Positions 15,174 through 24,359 are shown, counted from the first letter of the stretch. The stretch is 64,000 bases of DNA from Clostridiaceae bacterium AM27-36LB (GCA_003480725.1 QUJQ01000005.1:1-64000), one strand, 5' to 3'. Program-made: numbers and translations. The notes: generated from the letters alone by a model not told the origin.

Positions 15174-18100
15174 ATGAATCATAAAATCGACCGAGATACC
15201 TACATAATACCACCGAATTTCATCGAGTCAGGCACCTTCTTCGGTGGTATGTTCAAAGCCCGCAATGTGATTGAAGCCGGCATCCTGGCATTTGCCATTG
15301 GTGTGCCGGTTTTTTCATTGCTCCCTCTTGGCCTGACTGCCCGTATCATCGCTTTGTGCCTGACCGCACTGCCAGCAGCATTGGTGGCGCTTATCGGAGT
15401 TTCCGGTGAGAGCCTTTCCTCTTTTCTGCTGATTTTCATAAAGTACCTGCGAAATCGCCGCATTGTAGGCGGTAACAGCGCAGAAGATGCGGTTCCTGCG
15501 GCAGAGCATGGCGGCAAGCATATCAAAAAGAAGGTACACAAGCCCGATAAGGCTCCCAGGCGGTCACGGCGCTCCGGCAGAGAGGATTTCCCAGCGGAGT
15601 TTGATGAAGTTCGTGGCTACGAGATCCGCCAAAAACTCCGTCCTGTGAAAAAGCAGAAGCCTGCCAAAGAGAAGAAAACCGCCAAGCAAAAAAAGAAGGT
15701 CTCCAAGGAGCGCAAAGTAAAACGCCCTATCCGCACTCAGGAGCCGAAGCCCGCCTGCCTTAACCCGGTAGCAGATTATCTGCCGATTTCCAAAATTGAA
15801 AACGGCATCATCTACACGAAAGACCACCGCTATGTCAAGGTCGTCGAGGTAGTACCCATCAATTTTATGCTGCGCAGCGCCCAGGAACAGCGGAACATCA
15901 TCTATTCCTTTGTATCCTACTTGAAAATCAGCCCCATCAAGCTGCAAATCAAGGTACTGACACGCCGGGCAGAGATCAACCGCCATCTGGATACCGTTCG
16001 GAAGGAGATGGAACAGGAGACCAATGAACAGTGTCTGCTCATGCAGGAAGACTACCTCCAGTTCGTTCAGCAGATCGGTTCCCGTGAGGCAATTACCCGA
16101 CGTTTCTTCCTGATTTTTGAATATGAGCCGTGGAGCAACACCAAGCGCTCTGATGAAGAAGGCGAGGCAATCAATGCCCTGCAAAGTGCAGTCCATACTG
16201 CTACCAACTACCTCCGTCAGTGCGGTAACGAGGTCATCGTTCCGGAAAACTGGGATGAGTTTACGGTAGATGTCCTCTATAACCTGCTCTGCAGAAATGA
16301 AAGTGCTGTAAAGCCGCTCTCCGTCCGGGCACAGGAGGTTGTGGCTGAGTACCTTGCCAAAGGGCGCGACAGTGAGATCGACCATATCCCTGCCACCGAA
16401 TTCTGTGCGCCAAAAAGCATTGACTTCACGCATGGTCACCATATCTGCATTGACGGTCTGTATTATGCTTATTTGCTGGTGCCCTCTGATGGCTACAAAA
16501 CGCAGGTTCCAGCCGGCTGGCTCAGTCTTATCGTCAATGCCGGTGACGGGATCGATATGGATATGTTCCTCTCCCGTCAGCCCAAAGAAACCATCATCCA
16601 GAAAGTCGGACAGCAGCTGCGTATCAACCGTTCCAAAATCAAGGACGCCAGCGACACCAACACCGACTTTGATGACATTGATGGCGCTATCCGAAGCGGG
16701 TACTTTCTCAAAGAGGGCCTTGCCAACAACGAGGACTTCTACTACTTGAATCTGCTGATTACCATTACTGCCTCCAACGAGGAAGACTTGGAATGGAAGG
16801 TCAGCGAAATGAAGAAGCTCCTGCTCTCACAAGACATGAACGCCTGCACCTGCCATTTTCGGGAGGAACAGGCGTTTTTATCTGCCCTGCCATTGGTGGC
16901 AATGGAAAAGAAACTGTATGAGCGGGGTAAGCGCAACCTGCTGACAGGCGGTGCCGCAAGCTGTTATCCCTTTACATCCTATGAGATGTGTGATGATAAC
17001 GGTATCCTGCTGGGTGTCAACAAGTACAACAGTTCCCTTATCATCGTGGACATCTTCAATTCTGCGGTCTATAAGAACGCCAATATGTCGATCCTTGGCA
17101 CGAGCGGAGCCGGCAAAACCTTTACCATGCAGTTGATGGCGCTGCGAATGAGGCGGAAAAATATCCCCATTTTCATTGTTGCGCCCCTAAAAGGCCATGA
17201 ATTCCATCGCGCCTGCTCCAATGTGGGCGGCTCCTTTATCCAGATTTCACCGGCCAGTCCCCACTGCATCAATGTCATGGAGATTCGGCGGGTAGACCGC
17301 TCGGTGAATGAACTTCTGGACGGTCCAGGCATCCAGTTATCTGAACTTGCAGCAAAGATCCAGCAGCTCCACATATTTTTCAGTCTGCTGATCCCCGATA
17401 TGTCTCACGAGGAACGACAGCTTTTGGACGAAGCCCTTGTTCGTACCTATAACACAAAAGGCATCACTCATGATAACGCCTCTTTGGAAGACCCTGCACA
17501 GCCCGGCCAGTACCGTGAGATGCCGGTGCTTGGTGACCTGTACGAAATTTTGAAAACCTCCAAGGAAACGATGCGCATGGCCCACATCCTAAACCGTCTG
17601 GTAAACGGAAGCGCCAGCACCTTCAATAAGCAGACCAATGTTCGGCTCGACAACAAGTACACTGTTTTGGATATTTCCTCCCTCACCGGAGACCTGCTCA
17701 CCGTAGGTATGTTTGTGGCGCTGGACTTTGTTTGGGACAGAGCCAAAGCCGACCGTACAGAAGAAAAAGCCATCTTCATTGATGAGTGTTGGCAGCTTCT
17801 ATCCGGTGCCGGTGCTGCTGGTGTAAGATTGGCCGGCGATTTTCTTTTGGAAATTGCCAAAACCATACGCGGTTACGGCGGCGCCTCGATTTTTGCAAGC
17901 CAGGATCTTGCCGATTTCTTTGACCTTGACGGCGGCAGATTTGGTAAGGGCATCATCAACAACTCCAAGACCAAGATTATTCTGAATCTGGAGGACGACG
18001 AAGCCCAGCGGGTACAGGAAGCCCTGCACCTGTCCGATGCTGAAACAATGGAGATCACTCACTTTGAAAGAGGTCACGGTCTGATTTCTACCAATAACAA

Positions 18101-18230
18101 CAATATTATGGTGGAGTTCAAAGCCAGCCCCCTGGAAAAGGATCTGATCACTACCGACCGCCGCGAGCTGCGTGAAATCGTAGAGCGAAAACGCCGTGAA
18201 CAATCCACATCTGCCGAACAGCAGATATAA
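15174..18230 (+). CDS. virB4: PrgI-VirB4 fusion, conjugation ATPase
   Basis: 1018 residues. Residues 1-100 (RDTYIIPPNFIESGTFFGGM and two adjacent helices) are a PrgI-family membrane subunit. A highly basic linker of about 90 residues (KKTAKQKKKVSKERKVKRP) follows. From about 200 on it is VirB4: Walker A GTSGAGKTFTMQ near 641, Walker B AIFIDECWQLLS near 866, and a RecA-like end (ASQDLADFF). VirB4 powers T4SS assembly and substrate transfer. In most Gram-positive elements prgI and virB4 are separate genes, so the fusion places the motor on its membrane partner in one chain. All ATPase motifs intact. Confidence 0.9.
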   Translation: MNHKIDRDTYIIPPNFIESGTFFGGMFKARNVIEAGILAFAIGVPVFSLLPLGLTARIIALCLTALPAALVALIGVSGESLSSFLLIFIKYLRNRRIVGGNSAEDAVPAAEHGGKHIKKKVHKPDKAPRRSRRSGREDFPAEFDEVRGYEIRQKLRPVKKQKPAKEKKTAKQKKKVSKERKVKRPIRTQEPKPACLNPVADYLPISKIENGIIYTKDHRYVKVVEVVPINFMLRSAQEQRNIIYSFVSYLKISPIKLQIKVLTRRAEINRHLDTVRKEMEQETNEQCLLMQEDYLQFVQQIGSREAITRRFFLIFEYEPWSNTKRSDEEGEAINALQSAVHTATNYLRQCGNEVIVPENWDEFTVDVLYNLLCRNESAVKPLSVRAQEVVAEYLAKGRDSEIDHIPATEFCAPKSIDFTHGHHICIDGLYYAYLLVPSDGYKTQVPAGWLSLIVNAGDGIDMDMFLSRQPKETIIQKVGQQLRINRSKIKDASDTNTDFDDIDGAIRSGYFLKEGLANNEDFYYLNLLITITASNEEDLEWKVSEMKKLLLSQDMNACTCHFREEQAFLSALPLVAMEKKLYERGKRNLLTGGAASCYPFTSYEMCDDNGILLGVNKYNSSLIIVDIFNSAVYKNANMSILGTSGAGKTFTMQLMALRMRRKNIPIFIVAPLKGHEFHRACSNVGGSFIQISPASPHCINVMEIRRVDRSVNELLDGPGIQLSELAAKIQQLHIFFSLLIPDMSHEERQLLDEALVRTYNTKGITHDNASLEDPAQPGQYREMPVLGDLYEILKTSKETMRMAHILNRLVNGSASTFNKQTNVRLDNKYTVLDISSLTGDLLTVGMFVALDFVWDRAKADRTEEKAIFIDECWQLLSGAGAAGVRLAGDFLLEIAKTIRGYGGASIFASQDLADFFDLDGGRFGKGIINNSKTKIILNLEDDEAQRVQEALHLSDAETMEITHFERGHGLISTNNNNIMVEFKASPLEKDLITTDRRELREIVERKRREQSTSAEQQI

Positions 18231-18255
18231 CAATTTGAAAGGCGAGGTGATTCCC

Positions 18256-18315
18256 ATGTGCAACTTTCCTGCCAGACGCCGCTATGCGTCTGCTTTGCGT
18301 CTGTATTACGCCTAA
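18256..18315 (+). CDS. Candidate 19-residue leader peptide
   Basis: ATG 18256 has a strong Shine-Dalgarno (GCGAGGTGATTCCC) and encodes MCNFPARRRYASALRLYYA then TAA, 2 nt before a terminator-like hairpin. It is Arg- and Tyr-rich. The real downstream gene has a nearly identical start context (GGAGGTGATACCC). A leader-peptide attenuator is a reasonable inference; chance cannot be excluded. Confidence 0.4.
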   Translation: MCNFPARRRYASALRLYYA

Positions 18316-18316
18316 A

Positions 18317-18370
18317 AGCCAGTTTTGCCAGCCAGATCATCCTTTGGGCTTACACTGACTGGCTTTCCTT
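18317..18370 (+). terminator. Attenuator-like hairpin after the leader peptide
   Basis: AGCCAGT at 18317 pairs with ACTGGCT ending 18364, with an inner GCCAGCC/GGGCT pairing, followed by TTCCTTCC. It lies between VirB4 and the DUF5697-like gene. Confidence 0.45.
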
Positions 18371-18423
18371 CCTATTTAATGCGTCTTGAATACGCCTATA
18401 TTACGCCATTGGAGGTGATACCC

Positions 18424-18951
18424 ATGAAGACCAGGGCTGAAATCTATGGAAATGAAGCTGCGGCTCTGCTGCGGATCGTCACGATGTATCCCGGTCTCAA
18501 TATGCAGCAGCTTCTTTGCTTTCACCCTGGCAAAGAAGAAATCATCAAGACCCTGCTCTCCCATCTGCAAAAGCAGGGCCGTATTTTTCAAACTGATACA
18601 GGCGGTTACTTTCCGTCTGGTTGGGCAGCAAAATCGGACAGCTCCCTGATACGGGCTGCCTGGGTACTCTTGGATTTTATCGGGCAGGTGGAATACCATG
18701 CTCCCGGTGATTTTCCGGTCAAGCTTATCTTCTTTGCAAACGGTGAACTATACGAAATCGTCTACGCAGCTTCCGGCCAGGAGGCCCTAATCAACCATGC
18801 GCTTCGGGATGACCGCAGCGGTGGACGCCGCATCATTTTGATCGATAATCCGGAAGACATTCGCCGCATTGACTGCCCTGGCATTTCCGGTTTCTGCACC
18901 GTGGATGCAGCGGGCCAGGTGCATTACTTTAAAAAAACAGGAGGAACTTGA
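18424..18951 (+). CDS. DUF5697-like winged-helix protein
   Basis: 175 residues from ATG 18424 (GGAGGTGATACCC directly upstream). MKTRAEIYGNEAAALLRIVT ... LNMQQLLCFHPGKEEIIKTL and LLSHLQKQGRIFQTDTGGYF form a winged helix; the second half resembles a small alpha/beta domain. The pattern (MKTRxEIYGxEAxxLLR, then QLLxxxPGK) matches DUF5697 of Clostridia conjugative elements. It sits between VirB4 and the coupling protein together with two further cytosolic proteins. Molecular role unknown; DNA binding is likely. Confidence 0.6.
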   Translation: MKTRAEIYGNEAAALLRIVTMYPGLNMQQLLCFHPGKEEIIKTLLSHLQKQGRIFQTDTGGYFPSGWAAKSDSSLIRAAWVLLDFIGQVEYHAPGDFPVKLIFFANGELYEIVYAASGQEALINHALRDDRSGGRRIILIDNPEDIRRIDCPGISGFCTVDAAGQVHYFKKTGGT

Positions 18952-19614
18952 TTGGAACGAAAAATCATCTCACACCGGATTGGAAGCATTCTTGATGATA
19001 TATCCCGTTTGAGCAATGCTCTTTACGCGATGGATACCACGGATATTCAGCGCTATCCGGACAACTATGAAGTCTTATCCACTGATGCCGCCCTGCGAGC
19101 AGAGAAAATTGCCTGCAGGCTGCGGCATTTGATATATTCCAGCACCACCATCCGCAAAGGCGATTACCTGACATCCGCCGGTATTGTACACGGAATTGAG
19201 GTTGTCTATGAGGACGGTGTACTGGATGTCACCCTGCCTGGCCTGCTCCCAAAACGCAAGCAGAGGCAAAACACTGAGTTTCTGCTCGACCCGTTCTACT
19301 TCTCATTGGAGCAATACGCCAAAGAGCATCCCATGCCCCACTTCAGCGATTGTGTGGTGTGCTTTACGCAGGTTTATGACCAGTGCCTTCCCACCCGGCG
19401 TATCCGTGACTACGACAATCTGGAAGAAAAGCAGCTTCTGGATGTCCTCTCCACCTTCGTCATGGCTGACGATACCGGCCTGCTCTGCGATGCCTACAAC
19501 ACCGCTGCGCTGGGCGAAAAGGACTGTACCAGAATCAGTGTCATGGAAAAAAAGCGGTTTCCCGCCTGGCTTGCTGAGCATGAAAACACCCTAAAATCCA
19601 TCTCGGATTTTTGA
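18952..19614 (+). CDS. Unknown element protein (DUF6100-like)
   Basis: 220 residues from TTG 18952, immediately after the preceding stop with GGAGGAAC as Shine-Dalgarno. ISHRIGSILDDISRLSNALY, then AALRAEKIACRLRHLIYSST, PGLLPKRKQRQNTEFLLDPF and PTRRIRDYDNLEEKQLLDVL resemble the DUF6100 family found next to DUF5697 in these elements (tentative). RRIRDYDN recalls RusA-type short motifs but the essential acidic cluster is not clear. Cytosolic, no membrane helix. Followed by a strong intrinsic terminator. Confidence 0.55.
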   Translation: MERKIISHRIGSILDDISRLSNALYAMDTTDIQRYPDNYEVLSTDAALRAEKIACRLRHLIYSSTTIRKGDYLTSAGIVHGIEVVYEDGVLDVTLPGLLPKRKQRQNTEFLLDPFYFSLEQYAKEHPMPHFSDCVVCFTQVYDQCLPTRRIRDYDNLEEKQLLDVLSTFVMADDTGLLCDAYNTAALGEKDCTRISVMEKKRFPAWLAEHENTLKSISDF

Positions 19615-19660
19615 GCATTTTCAGCCATTGCTTGTCCGACCTGCCGCAACATCGTATTTC

Positions 19661-19683
19661 GCCCCGGATTTCGGGGCTTTTTT
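19661..19683 (+). terminator. Intrinsic terminator/attenuator
   Basis: GCCCCG/CGGGGC stem with 5-nt loop followed by TTTTTT, 47 nt after the stop of the DUF6100-like gene and about 100 nt before the next gene in the same direction. Confidence 0.75.
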
Positions 19684-19760
19684 CTGTCGTTACACCACGG
19701 ATTTTTACCGAAGTTCCTTGCAGTCTCGGTAAAAGCCACACACCACAAGGAGGTGATCAC

Positions 19761-19811
19761 TTGGGAAATTCCCACAGCCAGACACGATGGCGTACAAGCT
19801 TCTCTCTCTGA
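19761..19811 (+). CDS. Candidate 16-residue overlapping leader ORF
   Basis: TTG 19761 stands 7 nt after AAGGAGG and encodes MGNSHSQTRWRTSFSL, terminating inside the next gene, whose ATG (19787) has no Shine-Dalgarno of its own. In-frame stop TGA at 19754 rules out an upstream start for that gene. Translation coupling through this short ORF is the simplest explanation. Confidence 0.35.
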   Translation: MGNSHSQTRWRTSFSL

Positions 19812-20872
19812 CTGCCATCTCCGGCGAGTTCCCCACAGACCAGCTTAACAGACTTCCCGGCAGTCCATATTATCTGGAGTCTGTTGTCACTGCACTGAAA
19901 AAAGACGGGCTGCTGCGTACCTATTACCGGGATAAACTGCGCGGCTACCGTCTGGGGCCGCGAGCCAAAGCCACTCTGCTGGAAAGCCGACCGGACAGGT
20001 TTGCCAGCTACCTGACGGGAGATACCGACACCAACCGTTTGAAATGCGAAATTGACCGAAGACTCCGGCTACACCGCCTGGCAGAAACCTATGTGACCAT
20101 GGATAATGCGGGTGTATGTGTGTATCGGGATGAAAAACCGGCAATTTTTGCGCCGGAGGGTTACGCTGGCGGCAGGATTGTCTATCCTGCTTTTTTCAGT
20201 TCCAGAGAAGTGAAAGAAATGGGGATCGACACCACGAAGATCCGCAGTTCCCGCTCCACTGGAATACTCCTTGCGCCCTCCGGCATCTTCGTGACCTACA
20301 ACAGCAGCAGCGCCCTGATGAAGTGGCGCTACAAATCGGAAATGCGGGTCAAGGCATTGATTTGGAGCGTAATCTGCCAACAGCGCCTGTCCCCACAGTT
20401 TCGCCATGAGGATGTTCATGGACTGATTCTGGGCAACAGCATGGATCTGGCTTACCAGATTTTGACCAGCACCGGAGGACGCAAACATGATTTCTTCATG
20501 CTGGATGGCAGCTATGAGCATTTTCTTTATCTTACCAACGACCATCAGGGGGAGGTGATACTTGCACTGTTGTGCGACCCTGGGAAAACTGCGGAGCTGG
20601 ATCGCATTCTGCTCCAAGGTCTTACTGCGAGGCAGCCCGGACTGGCTATTGAGCATGACGGCATTTCACCGGATGGCTCACCAGTCCTGTTTGGCTATTT
20701 CTGCGATCTGCCCCGTATCGCACGCTTTAACACCTCTCTCGAACTATCCGAGCGCCCGGGCACACTGATCTGCTTTGACTTCCAGGCAGAGGTACTTCGC
20801 AGCTACTGTGGTTCCCAAGTGCGCTTCCAGACCATCGACTTCACAAAATTCGAGGGGAGGTTGTTCCCATAA
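19787..20872 (+). CDS. Unknown element protein with N-terminal winged helix
   Basis: 361 residues. SLTAISGEFPTDQLNRLPGS, YYLESVVTALKKDGLLRTYY and RGYRLGPRAKATLLESRP form a winged-helix-like start seen in MobC-like and replication-relaxation-type proteins of Firmicutes elements. The remainder (EIDRRLRLHRLAETYVTMDN... VYPAFFSSREVKEMG) resembles the nuclease-like core of replication-relaxation family proteins, but I cannot confirm a catalytic triad. It precedes the coupling-protein gene with overlapping stop and start, so a part in DNA processing before transfer is plausible. No established name. Confidence 0.5.
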   Translation: MAYKLLSLTAISGEFPTDQLNRLPGSPYYLESVVTALKKDGLLRTYYRDKLRGYRLGPRAKATLLESRPDRFASYLTGDTDTNRLKCEIDRRLRLHRLAETYVTMDNAGVCVYRDEKPAIFAPEGYAGGRIVYPAFFSSREVKEMGIDTTKIRSSRSTGILLAPSGIFVTYNSSSALMKWRYKSEMRVKALIWSVICQQRLSPQFRHEDVHGLILGNSMDLAYQILTSTGGRKHDFFMLDGSYEHFLYLTNDHQGEVILALLCDPGKTAELDRILLQGLTARQPGLAIEHDGISPDGSPVLFGYFCDLPRIARFNTSLELSERPGTLICFDFQAEVLRSYCGSQVRFQTIDFTKFEGRLFP

Positions 20873-22824
20873 ACAAGAAAAAACTGATTGTGAGCCTGAT
20901 TGCAGCGCCCTTTGCCACTCTTACAATCCTATACGCAGGCGGCTTTCTGGCGCAGCTTTTGGGTAACTATGCAACCTGGAAACAGGGCGGCGGTATTCCC
21001 GGCGATGGTACTTCACCGCTGGCCGCTTCGCCCGACTTCCTTCTCTGCCTTTCCTCTGTGCTCCGACCGCCTTATGGCGTGTATGGCATCTTGATCTGCA
21101 TTGGCTTGTTAGCAGTGCTGCTCATCATGGTCATGCGCATGGGATATGGTGATGCCGGCGAGTATGATGAAGACCGTAATTTCTCCTACTCCGCCAAAGG
21201 CACTTATGGCACCTCCGGCTGGATGTCCCGCAAAGAGATGTCCGGCGTACTGGATCTGGTGCCCGATCTGCGAAAACACAAGGGTGTTGTACTGGGTATG
21301 CTGGATGGCAAAGCAGTCTGCATACCGGAAGATACCAGAATCAACGGCAATCTGGCAGTCTACGGCGCCAGTGGTTCCATGAAAACCCGTTCGTTTTGTA
21401 TGAACCGTATCCTTCAGGCCACTGTCCGAGGCGAAAATGGCGCCAGAGAATCATTGATCATCTGCGATCCCAAATCGGAATTGTACGAGAAGTCAAGCGA
21501 ATTTCTCCGCAGCCGGGGCTATTGTGTCAAGGTATTCAACCTCGTTTCGCCTGAAAACTCAGATTCCTGGTGTTGCCTTGCCGAAGTTGAGGGACAGGAA
21601 CTAATGGCCCAGCTTTTTGTAGATGTCATCATCAAGAACACCACAAACAACGGCAAGAGCGACCATTTCTGGGATGCCTGCGAGATGAATCTGCTCAAGG
21701 CCTTGGTACTGTATGTGGATCAAGGCTATGCGGAAGAAAACCGCAACATTGGCGAAGTCTACCAGCTGCTGACCCTCAATGGAGAATCCCAACTTGACAC
21801 ATTGTTCGAGGCGCTTCCTTCCACGCACCCTGCCAAAGCACCCTACAGCCTGTTCAAGCAGGCCAGCGACACAGTGCGAAGCGGCGTGATTATCGGTCTG
21901 GGCAGCCGCCTGCAGGTATTCCAGTCTGAACTGATCAAAAAAATTACCGCTAAGAATGAGATCGATCTGGAGCTTCCGGGGCAGCAGCCCTGTGCCTACT
22001 TCCTCGTTACCAGCGACCAGGACAGCACCTTTGATTTTCTGGCCTCGCTGTTTCTATCTTTCTGCTTCATCAAACTGGTGCGATATGCAGACCACAACTG
22101 CGAGGGCGGCAAACTGCCTGTGCCTGTCCATATCCTTGGGGAAGAACTGACAGCGTGCGGCACGATCCCAGACCTCTCCCGCCGGCTCAGCGTAATACGC
22201 TCCCGGAATATCTCCATGTCCTGTGTGTTCCAAAATCTCGCAGGATTGCAGAACAGATACCCGCAGAATTTGTGGCAGGAAATCATTGGAAACTGTGACG
22301 CGCAGTTGTTTTTAGGCTGTACAGACCAGCTTACTGCCGAATTTATTTCTGCCAGGACAGGGCTTGCCTCTGTAGCAGTATCCAGTAAATCCAAACAGCT
22401 AGGCACCTGGCGTATCTCCAACTATACACCGGAGTTTCGTGAGACCTCCGGTGTTGGAAAACGCCCTGTACTTACTCCTGATGAAGTCCTGCGGCTCCCT
22501 CTGGATCAGGCGCTCATCATCATCCGCGGCAAGAAGGTTCTGCAGGTAGACAAAATGGATTACTCCAAACACCCGGAAGCCAAGTACCTGCGTTCCTGCA
22601 AAGCATCTGCCCATGTACCGGAATGGCGCCGCTTGGAAGAAGAAGCCGCCAAAACACCGCAGCCCGCTCCGAAACCGGCTCCGGCAGCAAAGAAACAGGC
22701 AAAGCGCAAAGCCACAAAGCCGGCATCCCCCACAGATAAATCACCCAAAGAGGCTCCGGCTCCCAAATCTGCTGGTACGCCGGAAGGCATTATTACCACA
22801 GACAAGGATTCCATCCTGTCTTGA
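20869..22824 (+). CDS. virD4: VirD4/TraG-type coupling protein
   Basis: About 651 residues. Two N-terminal membrane helices (SLIAAPFATLTILYAGGFLA; GVYGILICIGLLAVLLIMVM), then NTP-binding motifs: Walker A GASGSMKTRS, LIICDPKSELYEKSSEFLRS (typical TraG/VirD4), and Walker B region VHILGEELTACGTIPDLSRR. The tail is Ala/Pro/Lys-rich. It should dock the relaxosome and pump DNA. Start: GGGGAGG points to ATA 20869 overlapping the previous TAA (ATAA), giving MNKKKLIV; the first canonical start is GTG 20890, 29 nt from the Shine-Dalgarno. The usual Glu/Asp of Walker B is EEL rather than DE. Confidence 0.85.
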   Translation: MNKKKLIVSLIAAPFATLTILYAGGFLAQLLGNYATWKQGGGIPGDGTSPLAASPDFLLCLSSVLRPPYGVYGILICIGLLAVLLIMVMRMGYGDAGEYDEDRNFSYSAKGTYGTSGWMSRKEMSGVLDLVPDLRKHKGVVLGMLDGKAVCIPEDTRINGNLAVYGASGSMKTRSFCMNRILQATVRGENGARESLIICDPKSELYEKSSEFLRSRGYCVKVFNLVSPENSDSWCCLAEVEGQELMAQLFVDVIIKNTTNNGKSDHFWDACEMNLLKALVLYVDQGYAEENRNIGEVYQLLTLNGESQLDTLFEALPSTHPAKAPYSLFKQASDTVRSGVIIGLGSRLQVFQSELIKKITAKNEIDLELPGQQPCAYFLVTSDQDSTFDFLASLFLSFCFIKLVRYADHNCEGGKLPVPVHILGEELTACGTIPDLSRRLSVIRSRNISMSCVFQNLAGLQNRYPQNLWQEIIGNCDAQLFLGCTDQLTAEFISARTGLASVAVSSKSKQLGTWRISNYTPEFRETSGVGKRPVLTPDEVLRLPLDQALIIIRGKKVLQVDKMDYSKHPEAKYLRSCKASAHVPEWRRLEEEAAKTPQPAPKPAPAAKKQAKRKATKPASPTDKSPKEAPAPKSAGTPEGIITTDKDSILS

Positions 22825-22858
22825 ACAAAACTATCAAATTCATAGGAGGTTTTAATCT

Positions 22859-24352
22859 ATGGCAACCAAGAAAAAAGAACTTCTGGAACAGGACGCTCCT
22901 GTTACCGAAACCGTTATGTCGGAAGACGAAACTCTGCCGGCCGATACCGCTCAACCTGAATCCCTTCCTGCAGACGCTGGCGATGGTCTGGATTTGAACG
23001 AACTGCTGGGGCAGATGGATCAGCCCCAGGAGGACACATCTGCCGAAGATATGGCTGAGGATCCCCTTCCTGAACTTACCGAGGAGGAAATGTTCGGGGA
23101 TACACCTGCTGAAACAGACGATCAAAGCGCTGCTCCCACTGATATGCCGGAAGACTCTGATGTGCAGCCGCCTGATGTTTACGAAGATAACGCCGACGCT
23201 GTGCAGGAACCCCCTGCACCTCCCAAGCCCAAGCGTACCAGCCGAAAGAAGAAAGAAGCTGCTGCTCCTGAAGAAACTTTTACAGAGGAAGTTCCTGCCG
23301 AAACAACAGAGTCGCCGGATACAGCCGAAACCATTTCTGTTGCGGAGGAACCTGCTGTGGAGCCTGACGTTCCTGCCGTGGAGGAAGCTGCCGCTCCTGC
23401 ACCCACTCCTCCTCCCCGGCGTCAGCCCCGCCCCCAGCGCGGCGAGGCCCCCGTCCTTACCATCCGCAGCCGGGATGATGTTGAGACTGCCGAAGACCGT
23501 GATGATGTAATCTGGCATGAAATCCATAATGCCTACCGCACCCGCAAGATCATCACCGGCAAGCTGGGCGGCATTGAACAGCTGGACAACCGCAAGACGG
23601 TGGCAGTTGTGGATTACAAGGGGTTCCGTGTCATTATCCCTATCAAGGAAATGATGATCAATCTGGGTCGCAGCCCTTCCGGTCAGGAATACGCTGACCT
23701 TATGCTGCGCCAAAATAAGATCCTTGGCAACATGCTCGGTGCTGACATTGACTTCATCGTGCGTGGTATCGACTCCAAGACCCGCAGCGTAGTTGCCAGC
23801 CGCAAGGAGGCCATGCTGCGCAAACGCCAGATTTTCTATTTGGATACGGATGCTGCCGGTATGTACCGTGTCTATGAGGGGCGCATCGTCCAGGCGCGTG
23901 TGATTGCAGTGGCCGAAAAGGTTGTGCGCGTGGAAGTCTTCGGCGTTGAAACCTCCATCCTTGCCCGTGACCTTGCCTGGGACTGGATCGGTGACGCCCA
24001 TGAGCGTTTTTCCGTAGGCGATGAGGTTCTGGTCCGTATTCTCAGTGTGCGGCGCAACAGTCTGGAGGACTTGGGCATCAAGGCTGACATCAAGAGTATT
24101 TCCGAGAACACCGACAGGGACAACCTGCAGAAGTGCCGTATCCAGGGCAAGTATGCCGGCCGTGTCACAGATGTCCACAAGGGCGTTGTCTATGTGCGCC
24201 TCTCCAATGGCGTCAATGCGGTAGCCCACTCCTGCTATGACTACCGGATGCCCGGCAAAAAGGACGATGTATCTTTTGCCGTCACCCGTCTGGATATGGA
24301 GCGGGGTGTGGCCGTAGGTATTATCACTCGGATCATCCGCCAAAACCTGTAA
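22859..24352 (+). CDS. S1-domain RNA-binding protein with acidic N-terminus
   Basis: 497 residues. Residues 1-190 are acidic and Pro/Glu-rich with DxLPEL-type repeats, a short basic patch (PKPKRTSRKKK) and a Pro-rich end. From about 200 there are two S1-like OB folds: RIVQARVIAVAEKVVRVEVF with FSVGDEVLVRILSV, and YAGRVTDVHKGVVYVRLSNG with VAVGIITRII. S1 proteins bind RNA or single-stranded nucleic acid. Last gene of the T4SS part, followed by a terminator and the defence cargo. Role in the element unknown; an RNA-based regulator of the long attenuated operon is one possibility. Confidence 0.75.
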   Translation: MATKKKELLEQDAPVTETVMSEDETLPADTAQPESLPADAGDGLDLNELLGQMDQPQEDTSAEDMAEDPLPELTEEEMFGDTPAETDDQSAAPTDMPEDSDVQPPDVYEDNADAVQEPPAPPKPKRTSRKKKEAAAPEETFTEEVPAETTESPDTAETISVAEEPAVEPDVPAVEEAAAPAPTPPPRRQPRPQRGEAPVLTIRSRDDVETAEDRDDVIWHEIHNAYRTRKIITGKLGGIEQLDNRKTVAVVDYKGFRVIIPIKEMMINLGRSPSGQEYADLMLRQNKILGNMLGADIDFIVRGIDSKTRSVVASRKEAMLRKRQIFYLDTDAAGMYRVYEGRIVQARVIAVAEKVVRVEVFGVETSILARDLAWDWIGDAHERFSVGDEVLVRILSVRRNSLEDLGIKADIKSISENTDRDNLQKCRIQGKYAGRVTDVHKGVVYVRLSNGVNAVAHSCYDYRMPGKKDDVSFAVTRLDMERGVAVGIITRIIRQNL

Positions 24353-24359
24353 GCAAAAG

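Noticed and set aside
15564..16442. 292-residue minus-strand frame opposite virB4
   Set aside because: Hydrophobic shadow of the basic linker and VirB4 domain; no Shine-Dalgarno.
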